64,000 nucleotides of DNA, from the NCBI GenBank assembly GCA_944324345.1, contig CALUVT010000002.1, positions 248,001-312,000 of the forward strand, given 5' to 3'. Below the pieces are notes generated by a model, which was not told the origin of the DNA, made no database searches, and saw only the letters and a program-made list of their open reading frames with translations. Both the position numbers and the translations under genes were made by a program. Source of the stretch: Candidatus Gastranaerophilales bacterium (GTDB lineage Bacteria > Cyanobacteriota > Vampirovibrionia > Gastranaerophilales > Gastranaerophilaceae). Positions 26,648-35,647 of this stretch are shown here, one piece after another (positions within the stretch are counted from its first letter, which is position 1; every line of letters starts with the position of its first letter).

Positions 26648-27907
26648 TTAAGATTTATCAATTTTTGTAAGGACAACAGCATTCGATAAAGGAATACCAC
26701 CTTTCATTTGCGGGTTATTTACAACTTTGCCGTTAACATACATAACTGTTGAACCACCACCATCAAGATTGATTGCACCAACACAGCCTATTGACTGCAT
26801 AAAATTTGCAAGTTCCATCAATGTCATACCGATTGAACTACCTTCTCGCCCATCAACCGCAACGAGTATTATGTTGTTATCAGAAGTATATCCAATAGTG
26901 CTTCTTGGGTTTCTTCCGCCTATTGCTCCAAGTTTTTGAGCAGTCATGTCAACATAAACCTCTCCATTTTTTACAAGATAGGGACCACCACTTATAATAT
27001 GTTTTACACCTTGCCAATCCGGAATTGTATTTAAAGAAAGTTTAACATCTTTTTTATCAAGAAGAGCATATAATATACTTTTTGGCCCTGAAATAACATA
27101 TCCGTTTGGGGGGATTTCAACAGCATTTGCAGAAGCTTTAGTGATTTTATTATCAATTACCTGTAATCCTACACCATATTTTGGTGCTGCAGGAGAATAT
27201 TTGCCCCACTGAGGAGTATAAACAAGAACGTGTGTAGAGAGCATTCTAGGTTGATTTATATTGTCAACTTTAACAGTTTTTCCACTTCCCTTTATAGAAG
27301 CATTTAATTGAACTCTTGCAATATCAAAGCCGTCATCAAAAATTCCTAATGCAACTCTATCATATATTGGGCCGGTATACATTTTTTTGTTAATCATTAA
27401 AGTCCCAAGTGGAACTCCTGATTGAGGTTTAAAATATGTACCGTTTAAGGCAACAATTGCGTCATTATTTTTTGCGATAGTTGAAATTGTCTTTCTGCTT
27501 TTTAAAGTTGAATTTGACGACAAAACAGGAGTAATCTCGAGATTATTCGCTAGTTTAAAGTCTATTTCAACAACATTAATTCTTACAGGCCTTCCGTTGT
27601 AATACTTAGTTAACTTTATGTGCTTAACGCCATCAGTAACGTCAGCAATGACAGCTTTAGGGTATTTTTCTTTAATCAAATTATCAAAATTTTTTTGTCT
27701 TACTTGTGGAGAAATTTCATTCATGATTTTTTCTTTTGAGAAATTTACATCAAAGTCAGGCACTGAAACTTTTGCAACTTTAACTCCGCTTGCATGAATC
27801 GGCATCAGCACCTGACACAAAATTAAAACCCCAATTACAGATATGTTAACAAGAACTTCTGTTAATTTTCTCAGCTCATAGTTTTCAGCATAATAGAACG
27901 TATCCAT
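26648..27907 (-). CDS. Phosphodiester glycosidase family (NAGPA/DUF2233) exported protein
   Basis: 419 aa from ATG 27907, which follows AGAGGTG. One membrane segment lies at about residues 18-38 (ISVIGVLILCQVLMPIHAS), so the catalytic part is probably outside the cytoplasm. The domain resembles uncovering enzyme: AIVALNGTYFKPQSGVPLGT, the RSTIGYTSDNNIILVAVDGR strand, and the signature INLDGGGSTVMYVNGKVVN near the C-terminus. The family cleaves GlcNAc-phosphodiesters or acts in exopolysaccharide metabolism. Preceded by a structured leader of about 150 nt. Substrate unknown. Confidence 0.85.
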   Translation of the reverse strand: MDTFYYAENYELRKLTEVLVNISVIGVLILCQVLMPIHASGVKVAKVSVPDFDVNFSKEKIMNEISPQVRQKNFDNLIKEKYPKAVIADVTDGVKHIKLTKYYNGRPVRINVVEIDFKLANNLEITPVLSSNSTLKSRKTISTIAKNNDAIVALNGTYFKPQSGVPLGTLMINKKMYTGPIYDRVALGIFDDGFDIARVQLNASIKGSGKTVKVDNINQPRMLSTHVLVYTPQWGKYSPAAPKYGVGLQVIDNKITKASANAVEIPPNGYVISGPKSILYALLDKKDVKLSLNTIPDWQGVKHIISGGPYLVKNGEVYVDMTAQKLGAIGGRNPRSTIGYTSDNNIILVAVDGREGSSIGMTLMELANFMQSIGCVGAINLDGGGSTVMYVNGKVVNNPQMKGGIPLSNAVVLTKIDKS

Positions 27908-28055
27908 GATGTCACCTCTGACTTTAAGTAACCGGATACCTTTTTTATTTGTGAGTGGGGTGGGGAATAACACTCAGAGAAGGACTATTTAGCTGTTTAG
28001 AGACGTAAATTTCTTTTTCTTCTTCGTGACGTCCCTAAATAGGAACGTCCCTCTA
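27908..28055 (-). promoter_or_regulatory. Structured 5' leader of the phosphodiester glycosidase gene
   Basis: On the minus strand, TTTAGGGACGT (28039-28029) can pair with ACGTCTCTAAA (28006-27996), an 11-bp stem. Nearer the start, GTCA-GAGG-TGAC (27922-27911) forms a small hairpin whose loop is the Shine-Dalgarno. This could be a regulatory leader; it matches no riboswitch class I know. Confidence 0.45.
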
Positions 28056-28060
28056 CTACT

Positions 28061-28089
28061 ATTGTAACATATTTTAACAAAAACCTCAA
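28061..28089 (-). promoter_or_regulatory. Promoter of the phosphodiester glycosidase gene
   Basis: On the minus strand, TTGAGG (28089-28084), a 17-nt spacer and extended -10 TGT-TACAAT (28066-28061). Predicted start near 28054. Confidence 0.65.
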
Positions 28090-28149
28090 TACCTTACCAC
28101 ACAAGAAATACAAAGATTTTACAAAACTAAATAAGGGCAAATTTACACT

Positions 28150-28590
28150 TTATTTTAAATATTTTTTTATTATTTTTGCAGCTTCTTTTGAAGATAAATT
28201 TAGCTCTTCTGTTGTTATTACGGGTTCAGAATCTGAAGAGCGTTTAAGATTAAAATTAACAAAAGGCTTTCCTTCAAAATTTCCATTTGATAATGTTAGT
28301 TTTGCTTCTTTACCAAATACAGTTTCTTGTACAAAAAGATCCACTTTTCCTGATTTAGCGCCATACACACCCAAATTAGTTTTAGCACTATATCTGTTTT
28401 TCATTAGTTTCATAAAAATATCACTAACAACATCTTCAACAATCTTTTTCTGAGATACCCCTGAAAAAGACACACTATCTGAATTCACAGCTAAATTAAA
28501 ACGAGGATTTAAAGTTCTTCCTTGGTTGTAATTTAGAGAATTAAAAAAAATAGGGGTTACATACGGGGTATTTGTAATTTTTGAAATCAT
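28150..28590 (-). CDS. Hypothetical protein with N-terminal FSG motif (146 aa)
   Basis: AAGGAT precedes ATG 28590. The N-terminal ~45 residues are polar and probably disordered and end in SVSFSGVSQK. A compact alpha/beta domain follows, rich in Lys and Phe (LTLSNGNFEGKPFVNFNLK). No signal peptide, membrane segment or recognised family. A stand-alone minus-strand gene between the helicase and the structured-leader gene. The FSG motif links it loosely to other short unknown proteins in the window. Confidence 0.62.
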   Translation of the reverse strand: MISKITNTPYVTPIFFNSLNYNQGRTLNPRFNLAVNSDSVSFSGVSQKKIVEDVVSDIFMKLMKNRYSAKTNLGVYGAKSGKVDLFVQETVFGKEAKLTLSNGNFEGKPFVNFNLKRSSDSEPVITTEELNLSSKEAAKIIKKYLK

Positions 28591-28651
28591 AATTTTATAT
28601 CCTTAACTTTTACACAGTGATATTAAACTTAAAACAAAGAGTTCTGTCAAA

Positions 28652-30937
28652 TTAGTCTACATCAACCGGTTCTCTCAGTATTTTTTCAATCGCATCTCTA
28701 GCAGTAAAAACAAGTGGCTCAGGCACGTTTGCAATTGTTGTGAACTGCCTTAAAACATCGACAACACGTTTAAATGAACGTACAATATCTCCCTCACCCA
28801 TATCAATTTGCTCAGTAATTGTCTGCCACTCAGCACCTTCCACCCAAAGTTCTATTAAAGAACTAAAATAAGGATTAATATACATTGGTGCATCAACCAA
28901 GTATCTGTTTTGAACTTTTTCAAGTTTTCTTCTTATATTTCTAATTTGATTTAAAGTTTTTCTTACAGGCTCAGATATAGGCAAATAAGGGATATCAATC
29001 CTTAAATCTTCAGTGGTTATGGCACAAATTACTGCCGCAAGTTGAGCAGGCGTAAGATTTTCTAAAACATTTGAAAATATAATTTCAGCAATGAAAAGTT
29101 CGTTTTCCGAACGTATCTGGGATGTAGTTACGCCCTTGGATGTCGGATAATCATCTAAAAGGTAACCTAAATCAATTAATACACTTCTATGTGATAAGAA
29201 CTTATTCCAAAAAATATCTCTTTGTCTTTCAATCTCTTTGTCCAACTTGCTTAAACGCACCGAAAATCGAGAAATTATCTCGACATTTTTTGAATGTTTT
29301 TTATATAGTTTACAATTATCACAAGGATATCCATGCATTTTATTTAACAATGCCTTAGTTTCTTTCCCGAACTGAATAGCTTCTTGTGATAATGGTCTAT
29401 TTTTCGAGCGTTCTTGCTTGCATATTTTTTTATAGGTTTGTCTGTTTTGAACATATAAATGCCTTAGCTTATCATATTCAAACAGTTCTTTATCAGACAA
29501 TCTGTTTGGACAAATAAAATTTCTGGAAGAGATATCATTTTCTAATTGTTCTCTTAATTTCAAAAGTGGCTGAAGTCTTGAACCTGCTGAAAAATATCCG
29601 AAACTTTTTAAAATAAGTTCTTTTGCTTCATCTAAACTAAAACGCTGTAGTAAGTTCAAAACCATTGAATATGAAGGGGAAAATCTGCTTTCCAAAGGAT
29701 TTGCATCACTCAAAACAAGTTCCGCAACCTCTTCCGGTGATTGGAATTGTGACCCTACGATTACAACATATCCTACTTCATCCATACCACGTCTACCTGC
29801 TCGGCCTGACATCTGTAAGAACTCGCTTGCAGTAAGCATCCTATGACCGCTGTCAGTACGTTTGCTGGTTGAACTGATAACAGTAGAACGAGCCGGCATA
29901 TTTATACCAGCAGCCAAAGTTTCAGTCGCAAAAACAACTTTTATCAAACCTTTCTGAAATAATTTTTCAACAAGATTTTTCCAAGCAGGTAAAAGTCCAG
30001 CATGATGAGAAGCTACACCATTATACAAATACTCAAGATGCTTATTGTTATATAAATGAGGATTTTCCGCAATATACTCATCTACAAACTGCTTAATTTG
30101 AGCCTGTTCCCCTCTTGTGATAAGTTCAAGTGATGCACATTTTTCCATTTGTTCATCACATTTTTTTCTGGAGAAAGTAAAATATATTGCAGGTAACATA
30201 TCATTTTCTTTTAGATTTCTGACAATATCCTTAACAAAAGAACGTTTATTTTGAAATTTTTTACCATAGAGACGTTTTTCGGGTTTTATTTTTTTATTAA
30301 GCTGACCACTCGGAGTCAATAATGGCAATAATTTTGTGGGCTGCGAACTATCAAAATAATAAAACTTCAAAGGAACAGGCCTAAAATCAGTATCAACAAG
30401 TTCTGTTCTTGAATGCACAGAATTGATCCAGTCTGTTAGTTCATCTGCATTAGCAACTGTAGCTGAGAGAGCTATTATCTGAACATTTACTGGACAATAA
30501 ATAATACTTTCTTCCCAAACAGTTCCCCTCTGTTCATCATTCATATAGTGAACTTCGTCCAACACTACATATTGAACTTCCTTCATGTTATCTGCAACAG
30601 CTCCAAAATTAGTTCCATAAAGCATATTTCGAAATACCTCTGTTGTCATAACAACGATTTGGGCATTTCTGTTTATAGAAGTATCGCCGGTCAAAAGCCC
30701 AACCTTATCAACCCCATATTTTTCACCAAAATCATAATACTTTTGGTTCGAAAGAGCCTTTAAAGGAGTTGTATAAAATATTCTTTTACCTTGCTCAAGA
30801 GCACGATGAATAGCATGTTGGGCTATAACGGTCTTACCTGCACCTGTTGGGGCACACACAACAACACTCTTACCGTCATCAATATATTCACAAGCCTTTT
30901 TTTGAAATTCATCCAGCTCAAAAGGGAATTCGTACAT
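28652..30937 (-). CDS. Ski2/Mtr4-like DEVH-box RNA helicase
   Basis: 761 aa superfamily 2 helicase. Walker A APTGAGKT at 29-36, DEVH at 127-130, SAT motif (ALSATVANADEL), and motif VI QMSGRAGRRGMDEVGYVV. The C-terminal region has a Cys pair (CDNCKLY) and ends in a DSHCT-like helical domain (MGEGDIVRSFKRVVDVLRQF). Cyanobacteria and plastids (ISE2) carry this type, which acts in RNA processing and turnover. AAGGAG precedes the start. The gene is monocistronic. Confidence 0.9.
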   Translation of the reverse strand: MYEFPFELDEFQKKACEYIDDGKSVVVCAPTGAGKTVIAQHAIHRALEQGKRIFYTTPLKALSNQKYYDFGEKYGVDKVGLLTGDTSINRNAQIVVMTTEVFRNMLYGTNFGAVADNMKEVQYVVLDEVHYMNDEQRGTVWEESIIYCPVNVQIIALSATVANADELTDWINSVHSRTELVDTDFRPVPLKFYYFDSSQPTKLLPLLTPSGQLNKKIKPEKRLYGKKFQNKRSFVKDIVRNLKENDMLPAIYFTFSRKKCDEQMEKCASLELITRGEQAQIKQFVDEYIAENPHLYNNKHLEYLYNGVASHHAGLLPAWKNLVEKLFQKGLIKVVFATETLAAGINMPARSTVISSTSKRTDSGHRMLTASEFLQMSGRAGRRGMDEVGYVVIVGSQFQSPEEVAELVLSDANPLESRFSPSYSMVLNLLQRFSLDEAKELILKSFGYFSAGSRLQPLLKLREQLENDISSRNFICPNRLSDKELFEYDKLRHLYVQNRQTYKKICKQERSKNRPLSQEAIQFGKETKALLNKMHGYPCDNCKLYKKHSKNVEIISRFSVRLSKLDKEIERQRDIFWNKFLSHRSVLIDLGYLLDDYPTSKGVTTSQIRSENELFIAEIIFSNVLENLTPAQLAAVICAITTEDLRIDIPYLPISEPVRKTLNQIRNIRRKLEKVQNRYLVDAPMYINPYFSSLIELWVEGAEWQTITEQIDMGEGDIVRSFKRVVDVLRQFTTIANVPEPLVFTARDAIEKILREPVDVD

Positions 30938-31051
30938 AACATCTCCTTATACATATTATGCCAAAAATATTAATATTTGTAAAATAGTTAATAATTGCTA
31001 GCAAATATTTAATTTATAAGTGTTACTATAAGCAACATAGAAGGAGAAATC

Positions 31052-31507
31052 ATGAAAATAGAAAGTTATCAAAACAGAAGTAATAATACATTTACAGGTT
31101 TCAGATTCGATAATGCTAGCAAAGGGAGATTTGTTAGGGTATTGCGAGAGATTAACGATCCAGTTTTTACAGATAAATGCAGATCAGTAATCAACAGTCA
31201 AAAGAAAAATCCAATACCAATAGACATAAGAAATATGGAACACTTCTTTGGACAAGAAGTAGATGATGGTTTTTTAGCTTATGTAAATGGAAAATTTTCA
31301 CACGACGATTCAGCAATTGATTCAATTGGATTGATGAATATTAGATGCATGATCGATGGGGAATACAGTCTTCTCAGATTCTTGAAAAAGGCAGCTAAAG
31401 AAGCAGACAACGTTTACCATAAATGCATGCATAGGGCGATAGAAAACGGACGTAATGAAACCAGATTGAATGAAAGAGTTATAAGAAGTATTGATGAACT
31501 GGCATAA
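31052..31507 (+). CDS. Hypothetical protein with N-terminal FTG motif (151 aa)
   Basis: AGAAGGAG precedes ATG 31052. The N-terminus SYQNRSNNTFTGFRFD carries the Phe-Thr-Gly motif seen in other short proteins here. The rest is soluble, helical and basic near the C-terminus, with no recognised domain. Its promoter region (TTTATAAGTGTTA) resembles that of the gene at 45760. Ends at a strong bidirectional terminator. Confidence 0.66.
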   Translation: MKIESYQNRSNNTFTGFRFDNASKGRFVRVLREINDPVFTDKCRSVINSQKKNPIPIDIRNMEHFFGQEVDDGFLAYVNGKFSHDDSAIDSIGLMNIRCMIDGEYSLLRFLKKAAKEADNVYHKCMHRAIENGRNETRLNERVIRSIDELA

Positions 31508-31525
31508 GAATATATAATTTATAAA

Positions 31526-31553
31526 AAAAAAGCTCCCTTTGGGGAGCTTTTTT
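31526..31553. terminator. Bidirectional intrinsic terminator
   Basis: AGCTCCC (31531-31537) and GGGAGCT (31542-31548) are flanked by A-runs and T-runs on both sides, serving the plus-strand gene at 31052 and the minus-strand serS. Confidence 0.85.
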
Positions 31554-31584
31554 AGTTATGTTTAATCCATAAAACTTTTTGTTA

Positions 31585-32850
31585 CTATATTTTGTCAAAT
31601 CCAGTATATTTTCTCAAAACTTCAGGGATAACTATTGAACCGTCAGCCTGTTGATAATTTTCAACTATCGCAGCAAATGTTCTACCTACGGCTAATCCAG
31701 AGCCATTTATGGTATGTACAAATCTTGTTTTGCCTGTTTCTTTATCTCTATATCTTATATTTGCACGTCTAGCCTGGTAATCACCGTAATTTGAACAACT
31801 TGAAATTTCCTTGTAAGTTCCGTAAGACGGCATCCAAACTTCTAAATCCCAGCACTTGTTAGCAGAGAAACCAATATCACCAGTTGATAAAGCTTCTCTT
31901 CTATAAGGAAGCTCAAGCAATTGCAACATTTTTTCTGCGTCTTCAGTCAATTTTTCATGTTCCTCTTTACTTGTTTCAGGCGTACATAACTTTACAAGCT
32001 CAACCTTATTAAACTGGTGAACCCTTATTAAGCCTCTAGTATCTTTACCTGCAGAACCTGATTCTCTTCTGAAACAAGGAGTGTAAGCAGTCATATATTT
32101 TGGAAGATCTGCTTCTGAAAGAATTTCATTTGCATATATATTTGTTACAGGAACCTCTGCAGTTGGGATTAAGTACAAATCTTCATTCTCACATTTGTAC
32201 ATATCATCTTTAAACTTTGGAAGCTGTCCGGTACCTGTCATAGTAGCAGCGTTTGCCATAAATGGAGGCAAAACTTCTTCATATCCTTGTTCAGATGTAT
32301 GATAGTCTAAAAAGAAATTTATAATAGCTCGCTCAAGTTTTGCACCCTTTCCTCTGTACAAAATAAATCTACTTTGGGAAAGTTTTACACCTCTTTCAAA
32401 ATCCACAAGTCCTTTCTCTTCGCACAAGTCCCAGTGTGCTTTAAATTCAAAATCAAATTTTCTAGGCTCACCCCACTTGTAAACTTCAACATTATCGTCT
32501 TCAGAAAGGCCTATTGGGGTAGTTTCATCCGGAATATTCGGGATATGCAAAAGTATATCACGTTGTTTATTATCTAATTCCGATAAATTTTCCTCAAGGT
32601 GCTTAATGTCATCTCCAAGTTTTCTTACCTCTTCTTGCACATCATCAGTATTTTCGCCATTCTTTTTCATAATGCCGATTTTTTGAGAATCATTTTTCCT
32701 TTTTGCTCTGAGTTCATCTACCTGAGTTTGAATTTTTCGTCTTTCAACGTCTATATCCAAAACCTCGTTAATAGAAAGTTCAGGATTTCTTCTTTTTAAA
32801 AGCTCATTAATTTTATCAGGATTTTCTCTTATCAATTTGATATCAAGCAT
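31585..32850 (-). CDS. serS: Seryl-tRNA synthetase
   Basis: Class II synthetase charging tRNA-Ser. 421 aa. The N-terminal coiled-coil arm spans about 30-105 ([16 protein letters not shown] onward), and the catalytic core includes [20 protein letters not shown], motif 2 [21 protein letters not shown], and motif 3 [24 protein letters not shown] precedes the start. Monocistronic and ending at the bidirectional terminator. Confidence 0.97.
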   Translation of the reverse strand: MLDIKLIRENPDKINELLKRRNPELSINEVLDIDVERRKIQTQVDELRAKRKNDSQKIGIMKKNGENTDDVQEEVRKLGDDIKHLEENLSELDNKQRDILLHIPNIPDETTPIGLSEDDNVEVYKWGEPRKFDFEFKAHWDLCEEKGLVDFERGVKLSQSRFILYRGKGAKLERAIINFFLDYHTSEQGYEEVLPPFMANAATMTGTGQLPKFKDDMYKCENEDLYLIPTAEVPVTNIYANEILSEADLPKYMTAYTPCFRRESGSAGKDTRGLIRVHQFNKVELVKLCTPETSKEEHEKLTEDAEKMLQLLELPYRREALSTGDIGFSANKCWDLEVWMPSYGTYKEISSCSNYGDYQARRANIRYRDKETGKTRFVHTINGSGLAVGRTFAAIVENYQQADGSIVIPEVLRKYTGFDKI

Positions 32851-32950
32851 TATAAACCTCTTTCGTTATTTAACATTCCAGTAAATATTTTAGTTTAAAT
32901 ATAAGTTATAATCAAGAATAAAATTAACTGTGTATAATTGTAAAGAATTA

Positions 32951-32978
32951 TTGAAGTTCTTGACACATGATGTATAAT
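32951..32978 (+). promoter_or_regulatory. Promoter of the gene at 33003
   Basis: TTGAAG (32951-32956), a 16-nt spacer and TATAAT (32973-32978) preceded by TG. It overlaps the upstream ATG of the longest frame, which therefore is probably not used. Confidence 0.65.
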
Positions 32979-33002
32979 ACACTTAGAGGGATATTAAAGA
33001 TA

Positions 33003-33329
33003 ATGATGTTTAAAAAACTTGTTCAGAAACTAAATATAGAAAAAGAAAAAACATCAGGAGCTGCTATAAATCCTATAGATGTCGATTTTGATACTAGAAA
33101 AAATGATTTTTTAAATAAGCTTACGCAAAATGCCGTCAAAATGTATGAGAGAAAATGTGATGTTAAAAATTTTACTAAACTTGTTCTCTCGGATCCGGAA
33201 AATACATCCCATAATGATTTAGTCAATCAACTCTTTAAGCACGGAGTAATTGATCCTGCTGATGAGAAAAGGCTTTTAGAATTGTCAGATAATACAAGAT
33301 TTTTGAAAGATTTAGGGCTAATGGAGTAA
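33003..33329 (+). CDS. Hypothetical protein (108 aa)
   Basis: Starts MMFKKLVQKLNIEKEK at ATG 33003 or 33006; the longer frame from 32967 starts inside the -10 box. AGAGGG lies 13 nt upstream, a loose fit. The protein is soluble and helical, with a Lys-rich N-terminus and an acidic C-terminus (DPADEKRLLELSDNTRFLKD). No family recognised. It ends 7 nt before the 3' end of the convergent isocitrate dehydrogenase gene. Confidence 0.6.
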   Translation: MMFKKLVQKLNIEKEKTSGAAINPIDVDFDTRKNDFLNKLTQNAVKMYERKCDVKNFTKLVLSDPENTSHNDLVNQLFKHGVIDPADEKRLLELSDNTRFLKDLGLME

Positions 33330-33336
33330 TTTCTCT

Positions 33337-34332
33337 CTACTCTAAATTATTAATAACAGCTTCAGTAAAGGCAGAAGTTGTTAACGTTCCGCCTAAATCT
33401 TTAGTAAATGAGGAACTGTCAAAAGTTTTAAACAGAGCTTTCTCTATTTTTAGTGCATATTCTCTTTCCCCTATATATCTTAACATTTCTATAGCCGAAA
33501 GCAACATAGCTGTTGGGTTTGCAAGATTTTTCCCTTTTATATCAGGAGCAGAACCATGCACCGGCTCGAATACCGCATAGTCTTTACCAATATTTGCCCC
33601 CTGTGCTACCCCAAGGCCACCAATCAAACCTGCACAAAGATCTGATACAATATCTCCATATAGATTAGGCAAAACCAAAACATCAAACTGTGAGGGATTT
33701 TGTACTAATTGCATACATAAATTATCAACAAGAATTTCTCTAGTTTTAATTTGTTTATAATCACTCGCAACCTTCCTAAAACTTTCAAGAAAAAGCCCAT
33801 CAGAAAGTTTCATTATATTTGCCTTAGTAACAACACAAACTTCAGTGCGATTATTTTCAATAGCATAATCAAAAGCAAATTTGGAAATTCTCTCTGAAGC
33901 ACCTCGGGTAATAAGCTTTATACTCTCAGCAGTATCACAATCCACTTGTCTTTCAATCCCTGCATACAAATCCTCAGTGTTTTCTCTTACAACAACTAAA
34001 TCAACATTAGAAAACCGCGTTTTTATATTCGGGAGATTTTTACAAGGTCTAACATTGGCATATAAGTCCAATGTTTTTCTCAATTGCACATTTACAGAAC
34101 GAAATCCTTTACCAATTGGAGTAGTCACAGGAGCCTTTAAAGCGATACCATTTCGTTTAATAGATTGAATGACTCTATCAGGTAAGGGTACACCCTCCTT
34201 TTCTATAACATCTGCCCCCGCAGTTTGCAAGTCCCAATCTATCTTCAATCCTGAAGCATCTATAATCTTGACAACCGCATCAGAAATTTCAGGGCCTATA
34301 CCATCCCCATTAATCAATGTTATCTGTCTCAT
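33337..34332 (-). CDS. Isocitrate dehydrogenase, short NAD-type family
   Basis: 331-aa beta-decarboxylating dehydrogenase (isocitrate/isopropylmalate family). GDGIGPEI is at 9-16. FRSVNVQLRKTLDLYANVRP is the isocitrate-binding helix; Ser plus Asn-x-x-Leu-Arg favours isocitrate over isopropylmalate. ENTEDLYAGIE follows, then VTKANIMK and NLYGDIVSDLCAGLIGG with the metal-binding Asp residues, and GSAPDIKGKNLANP near the cofactor site. Oxidises isocitrate to 2-oxoglutarate. Overlaps the end of the small Cys-containing gene upstream. GAGGAA precedes ATG. Confidence 0.86.
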   Translation of the reverse strand: MRQITLINGDGIGPEISDAVVKIIDASGLKIDWDLQTAGADVIEKEGVPLPDRVIQSIKRNGIALKAPVTTPIGKGFRSVNVQLRKTLDLYANVRPCKNLPNIKTRFSNVDLVVVRENTEDLYAGIERQVDCDTAESIKLITRGASERISKFAFDYAIENNRTEVCVVTKANIMKLSDGLFLESFRKVASDYKQIKTREILVDNLCMQLVQNPSQFDVLVLPNLYGDIVSDLCAGLIGGLGVAQGANIGKDYAVFEPVHGSAPDIKGKNLANPTAMLLSAIEMLRYIGEREYALKIEKALFKTFDSSSFTKDLGGTLTTSAFTEAVINNLE

Positions 34333-34528
34333 TATTCCTCACAATATGTAATTTACGTTCAAATTTTTCAAAAAATCCGCAATTTTCAACGGTCAAACTA
34401 TCTTCAAGATAAACAACTCCAAGCCCTAAAGCAGTTAACAAAGGACAAGACACCCCTTTTGCATAATTCCTGCAATCCACACATTGATCATCTTCTTCAA
34501 TATAAATCTTACCGTTGTCGCAATACAT
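34310..34528 (-). CDS. Small cysteine-rich protein (72 aa), possible metal binder
   Basis: From ATG 34528 the product starts MYCDNGK and contains CVDC at about residues 16-19 plus further Cys at 3, 28 and in VENCGFF. The spaced cysteines suggest a zinc or Fe-S site. A TATAAT on the minus strand at 34540-34535 leaves exactly 6 nt before this ATG, so a leaderless start here is favoured over the longer frame to 34591. Overlaps the isocitrate dehydrogenase start by 23 nt, so co-expressed with it. Function unknown. Confidence 0.6.
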   Translation of the reverse strand: MYCDNGKIYIEEDDQCVDCRNYAKGVSCPLLTALGLGVVYLEDSLTVENCGFFEKFERKLHIVRNNETDNID

Positions 34529-34534
34529 ACAAGC

Positions 34535-34540
34535 ATTATA
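34535..34540 (-). promoter_or_regulatory. -10 box of a probable leaderless promoter
   Basis: TATAAT on the minus strand, 6 nt before ATG 34528. Confidence 0.45.
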
Positions 34541-34583
34541 CAACTCCTGAAGTCTTTTGTAAATAAATACATATTTAATATTT

Positions 34584-34610
34584 CTTAACAATTACAATTA
34601 AATTAGCAAT
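34584..34610 (+). promoter_or_regulatory. Divergent copy of the TTAACAA...AGCAAT element
   Basis: TTAACAATTAC followed by AGCAAT at 34605-34610, which begins 72 nt before ATG 34677. Same order as upstream of 618, 14784 and 35648. Confidence 0.35.
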
Positions 34611-34676
34611 AATGAAGAAAAAAATTTTTTCATATATGTAAGGTAGGTTAAGTTATAAACTATTGGAAGGTGTAAA

Positions 34677-35498
34677 ATGGTTGGTATCTCAAGAATATTA
34701 AAAGCTGGCGGAAAACTTTTATTTGATCCGACTTTTCAAGATACGGTAACAGAAACAATTAAAGCATCCAGAAAAACTATAGGGTACAGAAATATCCCCA
34801 AACAAATTGGCGATGCATTCGTTAAAGCTGAAAGAACAACGAGAAATACTCCGTTTTGGTCAAATTTAAAAGATTCATTAAAAAGTTTGTTTCCAGACAT
34901 GAAAAACGCTTGGAAAACAGCATCAGGTTTTGGAAGCAAGAGTAAAGGTGTTTTTAAAGAACTATGGAAAAGAATGCCATTGATTGGGGTTTTGATGACA
35001 GCAGCTTTTGAAGTCCCTAATATCCTATCTGCATTCAAAGATAAAGGCTTGTTCGGAGGAACGGCAGAAACCGGAAAATCAACGGTTAGATTAGCTGGAG
35101 CAACATCAGGCTTTATGATTGGGCAGGGATTAATTCCAATACCATTTGTTGGTGGTATCATAGGAGCTTACGTAGGTGATTGGTTAACAAGTAAAATTGT
35201 TGGCAAAAGCCACACTGAAAAAAAGGCAATAGCTGAAAGTCAAGGCCAAGTTCCATTTACTGAATTTGGAAAAGATAAACAATTAGATGTCGGACCTTTA
35301 TCAACATACCCATATCCCTCTTTTAGCCCGAATAGATATCTTGCAATGTCAAGCCAAAATTATATGCAGCCAACAATTAATCCACAACAATTAATGGCAA
35401 TGCAACAAATGTTATATAGTGGTGGGTTGGGGGATCCAATGAACCAAGACTTTATGGCTATGAATTCAGGTATTAACAGATTAAACTATATGTGCTAA
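34677..35498 (+). CDS. Glycine-zipper membrane-active-like protein, paralogue 1
   Basis: 273 aa, GGAAGG before ATG. A basic helical N-terminus is followed by MPLIGVLMTAAFEVPNILSA and then a Gly-rich hydrophobic hairpin, MIGQGLIPIPFVGGIIGAYV, around residues 145-170. The C-terminus is Met/Gln/Pro-rich. The same order (helix, E-(I/V)P-x-I-x-x-AF, Gly-zipper hairpin) occurs in the next gene, so the two are paralogues. Gly-zipper hairpins are found in pore-forming or membrane-inserting proteins; that role is inference. No signal peptide seen. Confidence 0.66.
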   Translation: MVGISRILKAGGKLLFDPTFQDTVTETIKASRKTIGYRNIPKQIGDAFVKAERTTRNTPFWSNLKDSLKSLFPDMKNAWKTASGFGSKSKGVFKELWKRMPLIGVLMTAAFEVPNILSAFKDKGLFGGTAETGKSTVRLAGATSGFMIGQGLIPIPFVGGIIGAYVGDWLTSKIVGKSHTEKKAIAESQGQVPFTEFGKDKQLDVGPLSTYPYPSFSPNRYLAMSSQNYMQPTINPQQLMAMQQMLYSGGLGDPMNQDFMAMNSGINRLNYMC

Positions 35499-35517
35499 TA
35501 GCAGCAAAAATAATGGC

Positions 35518-35553
35518 AAAAAGCATAAATCCTATGTGATTTATGCTTTTTTA
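35518..35553 (+). terminator. Intrinsic terminator
   Basis: AAAAGCATAAAT and ATTTATGCTTTT stem followed by T-run. Confidence 0.85.
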
Positions 35554-35565
35554 CTATTTAATATT

Positions 35566-35597
35566 TGTTAACAAAAATGTAAACTGAAAAGCAATTT
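35566..35597 (+). promoter_or_regulatory. Shared TGTTAACAAAAAT...AAAGCAATTT element
   Basis: TGTTAACAAAAATG at 35566-35579 and AAAGCAATTT at 35588-35597, almost identical to 14706-14735. The AGCAAT box lies 58 nt before ATG 35648 (56 nt at 14784). Confidence 0.5.
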
Positions 35598-35647
35598 TTC
35601 ATCACAATAATTTTTATTATAAATATAGGGGAAACTAAGGGGAAAAA

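Noticed and set aside
32960-32965. TTGACA as a -35 box before the gene at 33003
   Set aside because: Only 7 nt from the TATAAT; TTGAAG at 32951 with a 16-nt spacer is the workable -35.
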